A stretch of 64,000 nt of DNA from Anaerolineales bacterium (GTDB lineage: Bacteria > Chloroflexota > Anaerolineae > Anaerolineales > RBG-16-64-43), in contig JAFGKK010000037.1 in assembly GCA_016928575.1 (NCBI GenBank), positions 1 through 64,000 of the forward strand, read 5' to 3'. The notes under the pieces are model-generated. The model was not told where the DNA came from. It did no database searches and saw nothing but the letters and a program-made list of their open reading frames with translations. A program made the translations under genes and the position numbers. Position 1 is the stretch's first letter. Each line of letters opens with the position of its first letter. Shown piece by piece: positions 17,902-25,500 of this stretch.

Positions 17902-18477
17902 ATGCGGGGCGTGAAGCTGTTCGGGGTGCTTGGATTGGGAATCCTTCTCGGCGCGGGGGCGGGCGCGGCGTTCTGGTACACGCCGGGCGATGCCGTCCCG
18001 GATCCCGGCGGCGCCTTCCCGCACACGACGCCGCTCACCGCCGCGCCCGCCCCCATGGTCGACTCGCCCGCCCCCGAATTTTCCCTGCCCGGGATGGACG
18101 GCGAACCGATCCGCCTTTCGGCATTGCGCGGGCAAACGGTGATCCTGGCTTTTTGGGCGACGTGGTGCGAACCGTGCCTGGGGGAACTTCCTCTGCTCGA
18201 CCGCATCGCCGCGGACCGTCCGGAATCGCTGGCGGTGCTTGGGATCAACGCCGGCGAGCCGGAGGAAAGCGTCCGCCCCTTCGTCGACGCGCTGGAGACG
18301 GGCGCCGTCCGTTTCCTGCTGGATCCGGCCGGCGAGGTCCGCGGCCAATACCTGGTGCGCGGCCTGCCCACCACCTTTTTCATAGATTCAGAGGGGGTCA
18401 TTCGTCGGATTAAAATCGGCGCGCTGGATTTTTCAATCGTGGAAACCACCTTGGATTCGCTAGGAGCAAAATCTTGA
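17902..18477 (+). CDS. TlpA/ResA-like membrane-anchored thioredoxin
   Basis: A 191-residue protein. A hydrophobic N-terminal anchor (about residues 5-26) leads into a Pro/Ala-rich linker and a peroxiredoxin/TlpA fold from about residue 54. The active site is FWATWCEPC (Cys89, Cys92), and the cis-Pro loop is GLPTTFFID. Facing outward, it would receive electrons from CcdA and reduce disulfides, for example apocytochrome c or a Cys-dependent L,D-transpeptidase. Its last codons overlap the next gene by 4 bp. Confidence 0.9.
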   Translation: MRGVKLFGVLGLGILLGAGAGAAFWYTPGDAVPDPGGAFPHTTPLTAAPAPMVDSPAPEFSLPGMDGEPIRLSALRGQTVILAFWATWCEPCLGELPLLDRIAADRPESLAVLGINAGEPEESVRPFVDALETGAVRFLLDPAGEVRGQYLVRGLPTTFFIDSEGVIRRIKIGALDFSIVETTLDSLGAKS

Positions 18478-19400
18478 CCCTGCATCTGGTGCTTTACCTT
18501 CGCATGGAGGATCCGGCCTGCGCCGCCGCCCAGGAATGGTCCGATTCCCTGCAGAAAGAGTATCCGCATACCTTGGAAATCCGCGAGGTCGATTCCCGCC
18601 CGGAATGGAAGCGCGCGTTCGGCGGGGAGGTCCCGGCAGCCGAGGTAAACGGCCGGCGGCTGGCCGCACCCCTCACCTTTCCGGAGTTGAAAAGCGCGCT
18701 GGCCGTTGGGCGCGCGATCGGGGAATACCAGCGGGAAACCCGCGTCCCGCGCCCGGTCCGGGCGCTTTCTTCCGCCGCCGACGGATGCGCGGGTTGGTTT
18801 TCCCGGCATTGGCTGGCGGTGTTCAACGTTTTCCTCGGCGCGTATCTCGGCGTGGCGTTCCTCGCCCCGGTATTGATGAAGGTCGGGGCCGTCACCCCTG
18901 CTTCGTGGATCTACAACGTTTACCGGTTTTCCTGTCACCAACTGGGATTCCGTTCTTTTTACCTGTTCGGGGAGCAGCCGTATTACCTGCGCGCCGATTT
19001 TGAAGAGGTCACCGGGATCAATCCGGATGACCTTTGGGCCTCGCGCGACTTTGTCGGGAATGCCCGCCTGGGATACAAAGTGGCGCTGTGCCAGCGGGAC
19101 GTGGCGATCTATTCCGCCCTGCTGCTGGCGGGGATCGCCTTTCATTTCCTGCGGGGCAAGGTGAAGCCGCTGCATTGGTCGCTGTGGATTCTGCTGGGCA
19201 TCTTCCCCATCGGACTCGACGGCGGCACCCAGCTCCTCTCGTACATCCCGATTCTGCATTTCCCGTTTCGCGAGAGCACGCCGCTGCTGCGGGTTGTGAC
19301 CGGCGCGATGTTCGGTCTGACCAGCGCCTGGTTCGCCTATCCGTACGTGCAGGAAAGCGTGGACGAAGACCTCCCCGCCAAACCCGCTCCCCGGGCATGA
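18474..19400 (+). CDS. glutaredoxin-like domain fused to DUF2085 membrane domain
   Basis: A 308-residue two-part protein. Residues 1-85 resemble a small glutaredoxin-like (DUF836-type) fold: LHLVLYLRMEDPAC, then EVDSRPEWKRAFGGEVPAAEVNG. Only one Cys is at the usual active site. Residues 110-300 are a DUF2085 membrane domain with four helices and the conserved RFSCHQL and ALCQRDVAIY motifs, followed by IGLDGGTQL. The function of DUF2085 is unknown. It starts at TTG 18474, overlapping the thioredoxin stop (TTGA). Placement with CcdA and TlpA suggests a redox role. Confidence 0.8.
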   Translation: MTLHLVLYLRMEDPACAAAQEWSDSLQKEYPHTLEIREVDSRPEWKRAFGGEVPAAEVNGRRLAAPLTFPELKSALAVGRAIGEYQRETRVPRPVRALSSAADGCAGWFSRHWLAVFNVFLGAYLGVAFLAPVLMKVGAVTPASWIYNVYRFSCHQLGFRSFYLFGEQPYYLRADFEEVTGINPDDLWASRDFVGNARLGYKVALCQRDVAIYSALLLAGIAFHFLRGKVKPLHWSLWILLGIFPIGLDGGTQLLSYIPILHFPFRESTPLLRVVTGAMFGLTSAWFAYPYVQESVDEDLPAKPAPRA

Positions 19401-20176
19401 CCTTCTTCGAACAGGACGGTCTGCGCTATTTCCGCTTCCCCTGGCTGTCGGCCGCCGGCGCGGCGCACGCCGTGTTGACCCGCCGCGGGGGCGTCAGCCT
19501 CGCTCCGTACGAATCGCTCAACCTCGGGGCCGTGATCGGCGACGATCCGCAGGCGGTCGCGGAAAACCGCCGTCGGGCATTCGCCCTCTTCGGGCGCGAT
19601 CCCGGGCTGGCCCCCGAACTCTCCCAAGTCCATTCTCGCCGGATCCTTGTGGCCCGTTTGCGCGCCGCCGGGGAGCCGATTCCACAGGCCGACGGGATGG
19701 TGACCGACTCGCCGAAGCTCACGCTGTGCCTGCGCTTCGCCGATTGCGTCCCGATCCTTCTGTTCGATCCCGTCCGCCGGGCGGGAGGGATCGCGCACGC
19801 CGGATGGAAGGGCACCGCCGCCCGGATCGCCGAATCCGCAGTCGAGGCGCTGGCTTTGCATTTCGGCTCCCGGCCGGAGGACATCCGCGCCGGCATCGGA
19901 CCTTCCATCGGGCCGGACCATTATGCGGTCGGCGAGGATGTCGCCGGCGCGTTCCGCTCCGCGTTCGGCGCGGATTGCGAATGCTGGTTTTCGCGGCGCG
20001 GCGGGTCGCTGCATTTGGATTTATGGCAGGCGAACGAATTCACCCTCCGCCGGGCGGGCGTGAAGCATATCGAACTGGCCGGCGTCTGCACCGCCTGCCA
20101 CCCGGAAGATTGGTTCTCCCACCGCGCCGAGCACGGCCGCACCGGGCGTTTCGGCGCGATGATGTGGCTTGAATAG
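19397..20176 (+). CDS. pgeF: peptidoglycan editing factor PgeF (YfiH, laccase-domain family)
   Basis: A 259-residue protein of the YfiH/DUF152 family. The zinc-site residues are visible as SQVHS (His79), RFADCVPI (Cys117) and IAHAGWKG (His134). YfiH in E. coli clears mis-incorporated Ser from peptidoglycan precursors; other family members act on purine nucleosides. The ATG overlaps the preceding stop (ATGA), ending the operon that begins with the L,D-transpeptidase. Confidence 0.9.
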   Translation: MTFFEQDGLRYFRFPWLSAAGAAHAVLTRRGGVSLAPYESLNLGAVIGDDPQAVAENRRRAFALFGRDPGLAPELSQVHSRRILVARLRAAGEPIPQADGMVTDSPKLTLCLRFADCVPILLFDPVRRAGGIAHAGWKGTAARIAESAVEALALHFGSRPEDIRAGIGPSIGPDHYAVGEDVAGAFRSAFGADCECWFSRRGGSLHLDLWQANEFTLRRAGVKHIELAGVCTACHPEDWFSHRAEHGRTGRFGAMMWLE

Positions 20177-20928
20177 AACCATCGGATATAAATGAACACC
20201 CCAATTTGAAGGTAGGCTGCGATCCCTCCGCGTACGGATCGCCGCCGCGTCGGCGCGGAGGAACTGCGATCCCGCCGGCATTTGTCTGATTGCGGTTTCC
20301 AAAAGTCAGCTGCTCCAAGCTGTCCCCAAAGCTTTCGCCTGCGGCGTGCGGGAGTTCGGCGAAAATTCCCGGAAGGGAGCCGAACCGAAAATCCGCGCAC
20401 TTCCTCCTTAGACCGCCCGGCACAGTATCGGCCATGTCCAAAGCCGCAAAGCCCGGTCGACGGCGGAACTGTTCCCCTGGACCCATTCCGTCGCCAACAA
20501 CCGGTTGGCCGTCCGGCCGGCGCGCTTCGCCGCGTAGCGCGGCGGACCCTCCGCATCCTGCCCGGATGCGAAGCATCCGCCGGATCCGCGAAATATGGCT
20601 TGCCGGCGGACGACCCCGCGGTTTGGGAAACCCTTTTCCGCGAAAGACGGGCGTTCTATCGCTTCCCGGCCTCCGTGATCGGATTGAGGACGATGGCTTC
20701 GTCCTCCGACAATCCCGAGCCGGCACGCCCTTTCTTCCGCAAGCCGCTCCTCCGCCGGGATGCCGCCCGGGCCGAGCTGCCGGATCGTTTCGGAGAGGAA
20801 CTCTCCGTGGGGGTGTCGGACGATTTCGATCCCGCCGTTGAGGAAAGCGCCGCCCTGCTCCGGATCGGGCGGGGGCTGTTCGGCCTCCGGACGGATGCGG
20901 GAAGCGCGCCCCCCCCCGGCGCCGATGA
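20177..20928. other. gene-free interval, nothing recognised
   Basis: About 750 bp after pgeF contain no frame with a recognisable protein, ribosome site or start on either strand. Open frames here are rich in Arg, Gly and Pro and look like shadow coding. A minus-strand frame of 178 codons (20408-20944) shows no family motif. It could be a decayed gene. Confidence 0.5.
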
Positions 20929-20934
20929 TATAAT
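20929..20934 (+). promoter_or_regulatory. -10 box upstream of yggT
   Basis: A perfect TATAAT lies 33 nt before the YggT start codon. GGAGAGG lies between. The -35 region is GC-rich and not recognisable. Confidence 0.5.
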
Positions 20935-20967
20935 CGTCCGGCAAGGGCGGATATCCCGGAGAGGCAA

Positions 20968-21210
20968 ATGGAAAATTTCATCAACCTGCTGGCTTTGTTG
21001 CTGACTTTGCTGGTGTTCATTTATATCCTTTCCACCTGGGTGTTTCCACCGTACCACGCATTCCGCAGGACCCTGGCCTCGATCGTTGAACCGATGCTGG
21101 CTCCCATCCGCCGCGTTATCCCTCCGGTTGGGATGCTCGACTTCAGCCCTTTTGTTTTTCTCATCCTGGTCCAGGTCGTGGCGACGATCCTGACGGGATT
21201 GCTCCCTTAG
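20968..21210 (+). CDS. YggT family small membrane protein
   Basis: An 80-residue protein with two hydrophobic helices (about residues 5-25 and 60-78) flanking the conserved amphipathic loop YHAFRRTLASIVEPMLAPIRR, broken by PPVGMLDFSPFV. This is the YggT repeat, linked to cell division or osmotic phenotypes in other bacteria. GGAGAGG precedes the ATG. It is followed 9 bp later by the DUF167 gene, a pairing known from many genomes. Confidence 0.88.
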   Translation: MENFINLLALLLTLLVFIYILSTWVFPPYHAFRRTLASIVEPMLAPIRRVIPPVGMLDFSPFVFLILVQVVATILTGLLP

Positions 21211-21219
21211 GAGGAAATC

Positions 21220-21567
21220 ATGCGTCGGTTCCGATTTCATGACGGACGGACTGGATCGGCGATGGCGGTGCATGTGACCCCCCGCTCCCGGAAGAACGAA
21301 TTGACGGGAATCTCCCCGGACGGCACCCTGCGGGTCCGGCTGACCGCGCCCCCGGTGGAGGGTTCGGCCAACAAGGCCCTGCTGGAACTGCTGGCTCACA
21401 TCCTCGGCGTACGCCCCTCCTCACTGGAGATCATCGCCGGGGAAAAGGGGAAGGATAAAATCGTATCGGTTGTCGATCTGGACGCCCACACCGTGGAAGA
21501 ACGTATGAAGAAGTACCTGAAAGGCCGGAAATCGGAAAGCGAGGGAAAGTTATCCGCCCCGCGGTGA
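21220..21567 (+). CDS. DUF167 / YggU family protein
   Basis: A 115-residue protein of the DUF167 family. The signature is HVTPRSRKNELTGI, then LRVRLTAPPVEGSANKALLELLA and EIIAGEKGKDKIV. The function is unknown. The ribosome site AGGAGG is 6 nt from the ATG. The C-terminal 15 residues are an extension beyond the usual domain. Confidence 0.88.
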   Translation: MRRFRFHDGRTGSAMAVHVTPRSRKNELTGISPDGTLRVRLTAPPVEGSANKALLELLAHILGVRPSSLEIIAGEKGKDKIVSVVDLDAHTVEERMKKYLKGRKSESEGKLSAPR

Positions 21568-22058
21568 ACCGGAACGTCCCGGAAATCCGCAGGGCATGCC
21601 ACCCAAGGGCCCCGGCTTGACCTGCCTTTTTTCAAGAAAAGAATCTACAAACTCCTCCCGCTTCGTAATGGAACAGACTCCAAAGACCCTGGCTAAAGGT
21701 ATCCCCTTCCGGAGTCGATGCAGAGGTCACGCGCGTGCGCCCGTCCCTAACTTTTACCCCCGAGTCTGTAGGAATCCAAGCGAGGGAAAGCCCAGGACGA
21801 CGAACTTGAGCCCCTTATTACAAAAACCCTTATTCTTTCGGCGGATCCGGCCGGGAGGAGGCTGCTCTTCGATGGAAGGGCACGCAGAAACCGCCCATTT
21901 TCGATCAGCGCAACTCCACGCAGAGCCTTGAAAAACGGGCGGGAAACTAGGCCGGGGCATTCCGCGTAAGAGGCATCCCCCGGCCGGGAGCTGGAACCAA
22001 GCTTCAGGCTTTGCTCTATACAATGGATCCGCCCCCCCACCTCGAAAACCTCTTTAAA
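21568..22058. other. gene-free interval before the rpsU promoter
   Basis: About 490 bp without a supportable gene or RNA on either strand. Short frames here lack ribosome sites and family motifs. The right edge runs into the consensus promoter at 22059. Confidence 0.5.
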
Positions 22059-22087
22059 TTGACAACCCCAAGGATGGGCTGTATAAT
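22059..22087 (+). promoter_or_regulatory. perfect sigma-70-type promoter upstream of the rpsU leader
   Basis: TTGACA (22059-22064) and TATAAT (22082-22087) with an exact 17-bp spacer. This is the strongest promoter in the window. The predicted start is near 22094, about 240 nt before rpsU. Confidence 0.9.
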
Positions 22088-22093
22088 CCCTCC

Positions 22094-22287
22094 GGTTTTC
22101 AGGTTGATGATCCTTGTCCGGTGGTATACCGGCCCGGCTGAACCTGAAGCCCATACGCAGGGTGCTGTCTGTATAGGCTGCAGGATTAAAGGATTGCTTG
22201 CGGAGGAGATCCTCGACCCCGATCCTCTCTTTCCAAGCCTCATCTTTTGATCCCGAACTCGGCGTGATTTGCTAGCGTCGAGTTTTT
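22094..22287 (+). ncRNA. structured leader or small RNA upstream of rpsU
   Basis: About 195 nt between a consensus promoter and a terminator-like hairpin. Visible elements are: an 8-bp closing stem TTCAGGTT (22098-22105) with AACCTGAA (22141-22148) enclosing a CCGGT-ggtat-ACCGG hairpin (22118-22132); a second hairpin, GCC-c-ATAC (22149-22156) with GTAT-a-GGC (22171-22178), with an inner CAG/CTG pair; GAGGA-ga-TCCTC (22203-22214); and a 9-bp stem AACTCGGCG (22256-22264) with CGTCGAGTT (22276-22284), ending in a short T-run. No open frame with a ribosome site lies inside. It could be an attenuating leader of rpsU-infA or an independent small RNA. No known class is recognised. Confidence 0.65.
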
Positions 22288-22334
22288 GTCTCTCCGGCCG
22301 AGGCAGCCCCTGGCGCGGAAAGGAGGTGAACAAC

Positions 22335-22538
22335 ATGGCAACGGTCGTTCTTCGTCCGAACGAGAGTCAGGACAGTTTGCTTAAACGATTCCGAAAAAAG
22401 GTCACCCGTTCGGGCATCTTGAGCACGGTCCGCAGAAAGCGCTGGTTCGTCTCCAAAAGCGAACTGCGCCGGATCCAAAAGAAAAAATCCATCCGCAGGC
22501 TTAAGCGGCGCGAACGCAAGGTGGACAGCGGGGATTAA
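22335..22538 (+). CDS. rpsU: 30S ribosomal protein bS21
   Basis: A 67-residue basic ribosomal protein. The bS21 pattern is clear: [42 protein letters not shown], then a Lys/Arg-rich C terminus. AAAGGAGGTGAACAAC gives a near-perfect Shine-Dalgarno. This is consistent with bS21 serving in the anti-SD region of the 30S subunit. It is expressed from the promoter at 22059 through a structured leader, and is followed by infA. Confidence 0.93.
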   Translation: MATVVLRPNESQDSLLKRFRKKVTRSGILSTVRRKRWFVSKSELRRIQKKKSIRRLKRRERKVDSGD

Positions 22539-22593
22539 TTTCCTCCGTCCCGCGCGGCAGGAAGCGGCCGGCATGGCCGGCCGGGAGTTGGGC

Positions 22594-22863
22594 ATGGCAA
22601 AGCAGGAAGAAAAAATCGAAATGGAAGGCCAGATCGTGGAAGCGCTGCCCGGGACGATGTTTCGAGTTTCGCTGTCCAGCGGCCACTCCGTGCTCGCTTA
22701 TCTCTCCGGGAAGATGAGGAAAAATTATATCCGCATCCTTCTGGGAGACCGCGTTAAAGTGGAGCTCTCGCCCTACGACCTCGACCGCGGCCGGATCACC
22801 TATCGCTTCAAGAAATCCTCCGGAGAAAGCGAACCCACCGGGGAAGCCGCAACCACCACTTAA
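22594..22863 (+). CDS. infA: translation initiation factor IF-1
   Basis: An 89-residue S1/OB-fold protein that binds the ribosomal A site during initiation. Core motifs are [46 protein letters not shown] and GRITYRFK. The last 15 residues are a Ser/Glu/Thr tail beyond the usual ~72-residue protein. Start chosen at the MAKQEEK ATG, seven codons inside the longest frame. Followed by a strong terminator 5 bp after the stop. Confidence 0.93.
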   Translation: MAKQEEKIEMEGQIVEALPGTMFRVSLSSGHSVLAYLSGKMRKNYIRILLGDRVKVELSPYDLDRGRITYRFKKSSGESEPTGEAATTT

Positions 22864-22867
22864 ATAC

Positions 22868-22902
22868 GAACCGCCCCGCAGGTTGCGGGGCGGTTCTTTT
22901 TT
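22868..22902 (+). terminator. Rho-independent terminator of rpsU-infA
   Basis: A 13-bp perfect stem (GAACCGCCCCGCA and complement) with a 3-nt GGT loop, followed by TTTTTT. Confidence 0.92.
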
Positions 22903-23311
22903 CCGCGGATTTCTTGTGCTTCCACTTCAGCGCACGGAATTCCACAGGGCTCGCCGAGATTCGAGCCCATCCAGCACTCCGAAAAAATCCCCATATTTTC
23001 TCAGCCCTTCCCTCCTCCGCCGCTCGGTCGCTTTCCCTCGCTTTCCCTCGCTTCGCTCAGGACAGGCGCTCGGGACAAGGTTAAACCCTGTCCCGGTATT
23101 TCACTGGAGCCGGCTTCCCAACCTAAAAACCGAGGAAAAATGGGTGGGATTATTCGGAGCCATCAATCTTCAGGGATTGGTTGGGAGAACGATGGGATGA
23201 GGGGGAGATGAAAACGGGTTTTTCAGCCGGTAATATAATTCCCGCATCGGGATAAGCAGACAAAGAATTCCTTTTCAATATTGAATGCGCGGAGCAGACA
23301 CAACCCCTTTT
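22903..23311. other. gene-free interval holding a dispersed repeat
   Basis: About 400 bp between the infA terminator and the prmA stop codon. No gene is supportable. It contains the repeat at 23021-23203 and an AT-rich 12-bp palindrome TTCAATATTGAA at 23274-23285. Confidence 0.6.
23021..23203 (+). repeat. dispersed intergenic repeat, copy 1
   Basis: Landmarks in order are a tandem CTTTCCCTCG (23031-23050), CAGGCGCTCGGGACAAGG (23063-23080), CCGGCTTCCCA (23110-23120) and GGGATGAGGG (23194-23203). The same landmarks occur in the same order, inverted, at 29457-29715. A third partial copy is at 44442-44496. Confidence 0.65.
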
Positions 23312-24271
23312 TTATCCGTGATTTCCCGAAAATCCCGCCGAACCGCCCGATTTCTTTTCCGCAACCAATGCCACCCAATCTTCGCGGGTGCGCTTCTCCG
23401 ACAACCGCAGGCCGTTTTCCGCCAAGCCGGCTTCCACCACCGCCGATTGCTCCGCGAGAATTCCGGAAATAATCAGGATTCCCCCCGGCCGGACAGCCTC
23501 CGCCAGGGATGCGCGGAGCATATCCCGCAGAACCCCCGCCAGGATGTTTGCCGCTAGGATTGAAGCCGTCCGCCTTCCGTCCAGCAGATCCTGAAGGGAG
23601 CCCGGATTCACCTCAAACCGGTCGGCGACACCGTTGGCGGCCGCGTTCTCCCGCGCAGCCCGCACCGCTTCCGGGTCGATATCCCAGCCTTCCGCTCGGG
23701 CGGCTCCCAAGCGAAGCGCGGCGATCGCCAAAATCCCCGAACCGCATCCCAGATCGATCAACTCCGTATCCGGGGCCACCCGCCGTTCGAGCGCTTCCAG
23801 ACACAACTGCGTGGTCGGATGCATCCCGGTCCCGAAGGCCATCCCCGGATCGAGCCGTAAAACCACATCCCCGTCGGCCGCCCGCCACTCGGTCCAGGAA
23901 GGAACGATCACCAAACGCCGCCCCACCCGCAAGGGGTGGAAATGCTTTTTCCACTCCAACGCCCAATCCGTATCCACCACCTCCCGGAAGACAGGATCCG
24001 GAATGGGGCGTATCCGGCCGAGGTGCCAAAGGGCTTCCTCCAACCCCGCCCGGCGCTCATCCAACCCGGCGTCGCAGGGGAGGTACACCCGCACTGTCAG
24101 CGGGCCGCGCGGCCTGCCCGTGCCGTCCGGGTCCGGCTCGATCGAATCGCAACTGATCGTAACGCCTCTTGGCGCGAAGCGCGCCATCAGGTCGGCGACC
24201 GACTCCGAAAGCTCCTCGTCCACCCGGATCGAAGCCTCCAGCCAGGCCGTCGGGGCGTTCCGATCAATCAT
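23312..24271 (-). CDS. prmA: ribosomal protein L11 methyltransferase
   Basis: SAM-dependent trimethylation of ribosomal protein uL11. The 319-residue protein has the N-terminal substrate domain (about 1-120) and a class I methyltransferase domain. Motifs are DPGMAFGTGMHPTTQLCLE (about 141-159), motif I LIDLGCGSGILAIAA, the acidic residue in WDIDPEAV, and AANILAGVL (the conserved N-I-L motif). The start overlaps the dnaJ stop by 8 bp, making it the last gene of the heat-shock operon, as in several Gram-positive lineages. Confidence 0.95.
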   Translation of the reverse strand: MIDRNAPTAWLEASIRVDEELSESVADLMARFAPRGVTISCDSIEPDPDGTGRPRGPLTVRVYLPCDAGLDERRAGLEEALWHLGRIRPIPDPVFREVVDTDWALEWKKHFHPLRVGRRLVIVPSWTEWRAADGDVVLRLDPGMAFGTGMHPTTQLCLEALERRVAPDTELIDLGCGSGILAIAALRLGAARAEGWDIDPEAVRAARENAAANGVADRFEVNPGSLQDLLDGRRTASILAANILAGVLRDMLRASLAEAVRPGGILIISGILAEQSAVVEAGLAENGLRLSEKRTREDWVALVAEKKSGGSAGFSGNHG

Positions 24272-25382
24272 TTCTGAATTCTTTCAGGGAATCGAGCAGA
24301 GTCCGTTCCTGGGGTTTCGCGGACTCGTCGAGAGGAATCCCAAGTTGGGCGAGCAGCTTCTTCTGCTCGCCGGAGAGGGCCGCGGGGATGACGACGTTCA
24401 CCACGACGAAAAAATCCCCCCGGCCGCTTTGCTGCAGGTGCGGCATCCCCCTTCCGCGCAGTCGAAAAACCTGCCCGGGCTGGGTTCCGGCGGGAATGTG
24501 CAAGGTCGACTCGCCGGCGGCTGTGGGGACACGGATTTGCGCGCCCAGGGCCGCCTGATGAAAATTAATGCCGACCTCCATCCACAGATCGCTGTTTTTG
24601 CGCCGGAAGAATTTATGCTCCTGGACCCGGATCAGGAGGAACAGATTTCCATGGGGTCCTCCGAAAACCCCCGGCTCGCCCTCCCCGGCCAATCGGATCT
24701 GCATGCCGTCGTCCACGCCCGCTGGAATGGGCACCTGGAGAGTCCGGGTTTTCTTCTCCAGGCCCGTCCCGCGGCAGGTCTTGCACGGGTTGGAAACGAC
24801 CTCGCCCGTCCCTCCGCACTTGGAGCAGACGGTGACGTTCACCATGGATCCCAGGAAGGTCTGACGGACGCGCCGCTCCTCTCCGCTCCCGCCGCAAACG
24901 CTGCAACGGACCGGCGAGGTGCCGGGTTCCGACCGTGAACCGCGGCAGGCGGAGCAAACCTCCGAGCGGGTGACCTCCAAATCCTTCTTTATGCCGCTGA
25001 TCGCTTCTTCGAAGGTCAGACGGACTTCCATCTGCAAATCCGCTCCCCGCCGCGGAGAACGGCCGGACCGTCGGCCGCCCATTCCGAAGCCGCGGAAGAA
25101 TTCGTCGAAGATGTCGCCCAGGTCCCCCATGCCGGCCATGTTTCCGAACGGCATTCCGTTCAAGCCGGCGTGCCCGAACCGGTCGTAGGCGGCGCGGCGT
25201 TGTTCGTTGGAAAGCACCCCGTAGGCCTCGTTGATTTCCTTGAAGCGCTCCTCGGCGGCCGGATCCCTGTTGACATCCGGATGCAGCTGCTTGGCCAGCC
25301 TGCGGTATGCGTTGCGGACGGCATCGCCATCGGCGCTGCGCGGCACGCCCAGAATTTCGTAATAGTCGCGGTTTGTCGGCAT
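24264..25382 (-). CDS. dnaJ: molecular chaperone DnaJ (Hsp40, type I)
   Basis: Co-chaperone that stimulates DnaK ATPase and delivers clients. The 372-residue protein has the J domain with HPD in KQLHPDVNRDP (about residue 34), a Gly/Phe-rich linker (about 70-105), four CxxCxGxG-type zinc motifs (CSACRGSR, CSVCGGSG, CSKCGGTG, CKTCRGTG) and a C-terminal substrate-binding region. The first zinc motif has Arg and Ser where Gly is usual (CRGSR), a small deviation. Follows dnaK by 118 bp on the minus strand. Confidence 0.96.
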   Translation of the reverse strand: MPTNRDYYEILGVPRSADGDAVRNAYRRLAKQLHPDVNRDPAAEERFKEINEAYGVLSNEQRRAAYDRFGHAGLNGMPFGNMAGMGDLGDIFDEFFRGFGMGGRRSGRSPRRGADLQMEVRLTFEEAISGIKKDLEVTRSEVCSACRGSRSEPGTSPVRCSVCGGSGEERRVRQTFLGSMVNVTVCSKCGGTGEVVSNPCKTCRGTGLEKKTRTLQVPIPAGVDDGMQIRLAGEGEPGVFGGPHGNLFLLIRVQEHKFFRRKNSDLWMEVGINFHQAALGAQIRVPTAAGESTLHIPAGTQPGQVFRLRGRGMPHLQQSGRGDFFVVVNVVIPAALSGEQKKLLAQLGIPLDESAKPQERTLLDSLKEFRND

Positions 25383-25500
25383 TTTGTTTCGGGATGCTCC
25401 TCAACCCCCCTGAAGCACGCTGTCCCCCCAAATCCGGAAGGGATTTGGGGGGACCATAGGGATGTCAGTCGGTTGGGAAAAAGCCCGCCAGATTGCGTCC

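Noticed and set aside
20282-21004. Possible protein-coding frame in the gap after pgeF
   Set aside because: No start with a ribosome site, no motif and low-complexity composition.
22094-22287. Signal-recognition-particle RNA or 6S RNA as identity for the rpsU leader
   Set aside because: The conserved SRP tetraloop region and the long 6S rod with a central bubble were not found. The short separate hairpins fit neither.
23031-23050. A short CRISPR-like direct repeat (CTTTCCCTCG twice)
   Set aside because: The two units are adjacent without spacers and no cas genes are present. It is part of a larger dispersed repeat.
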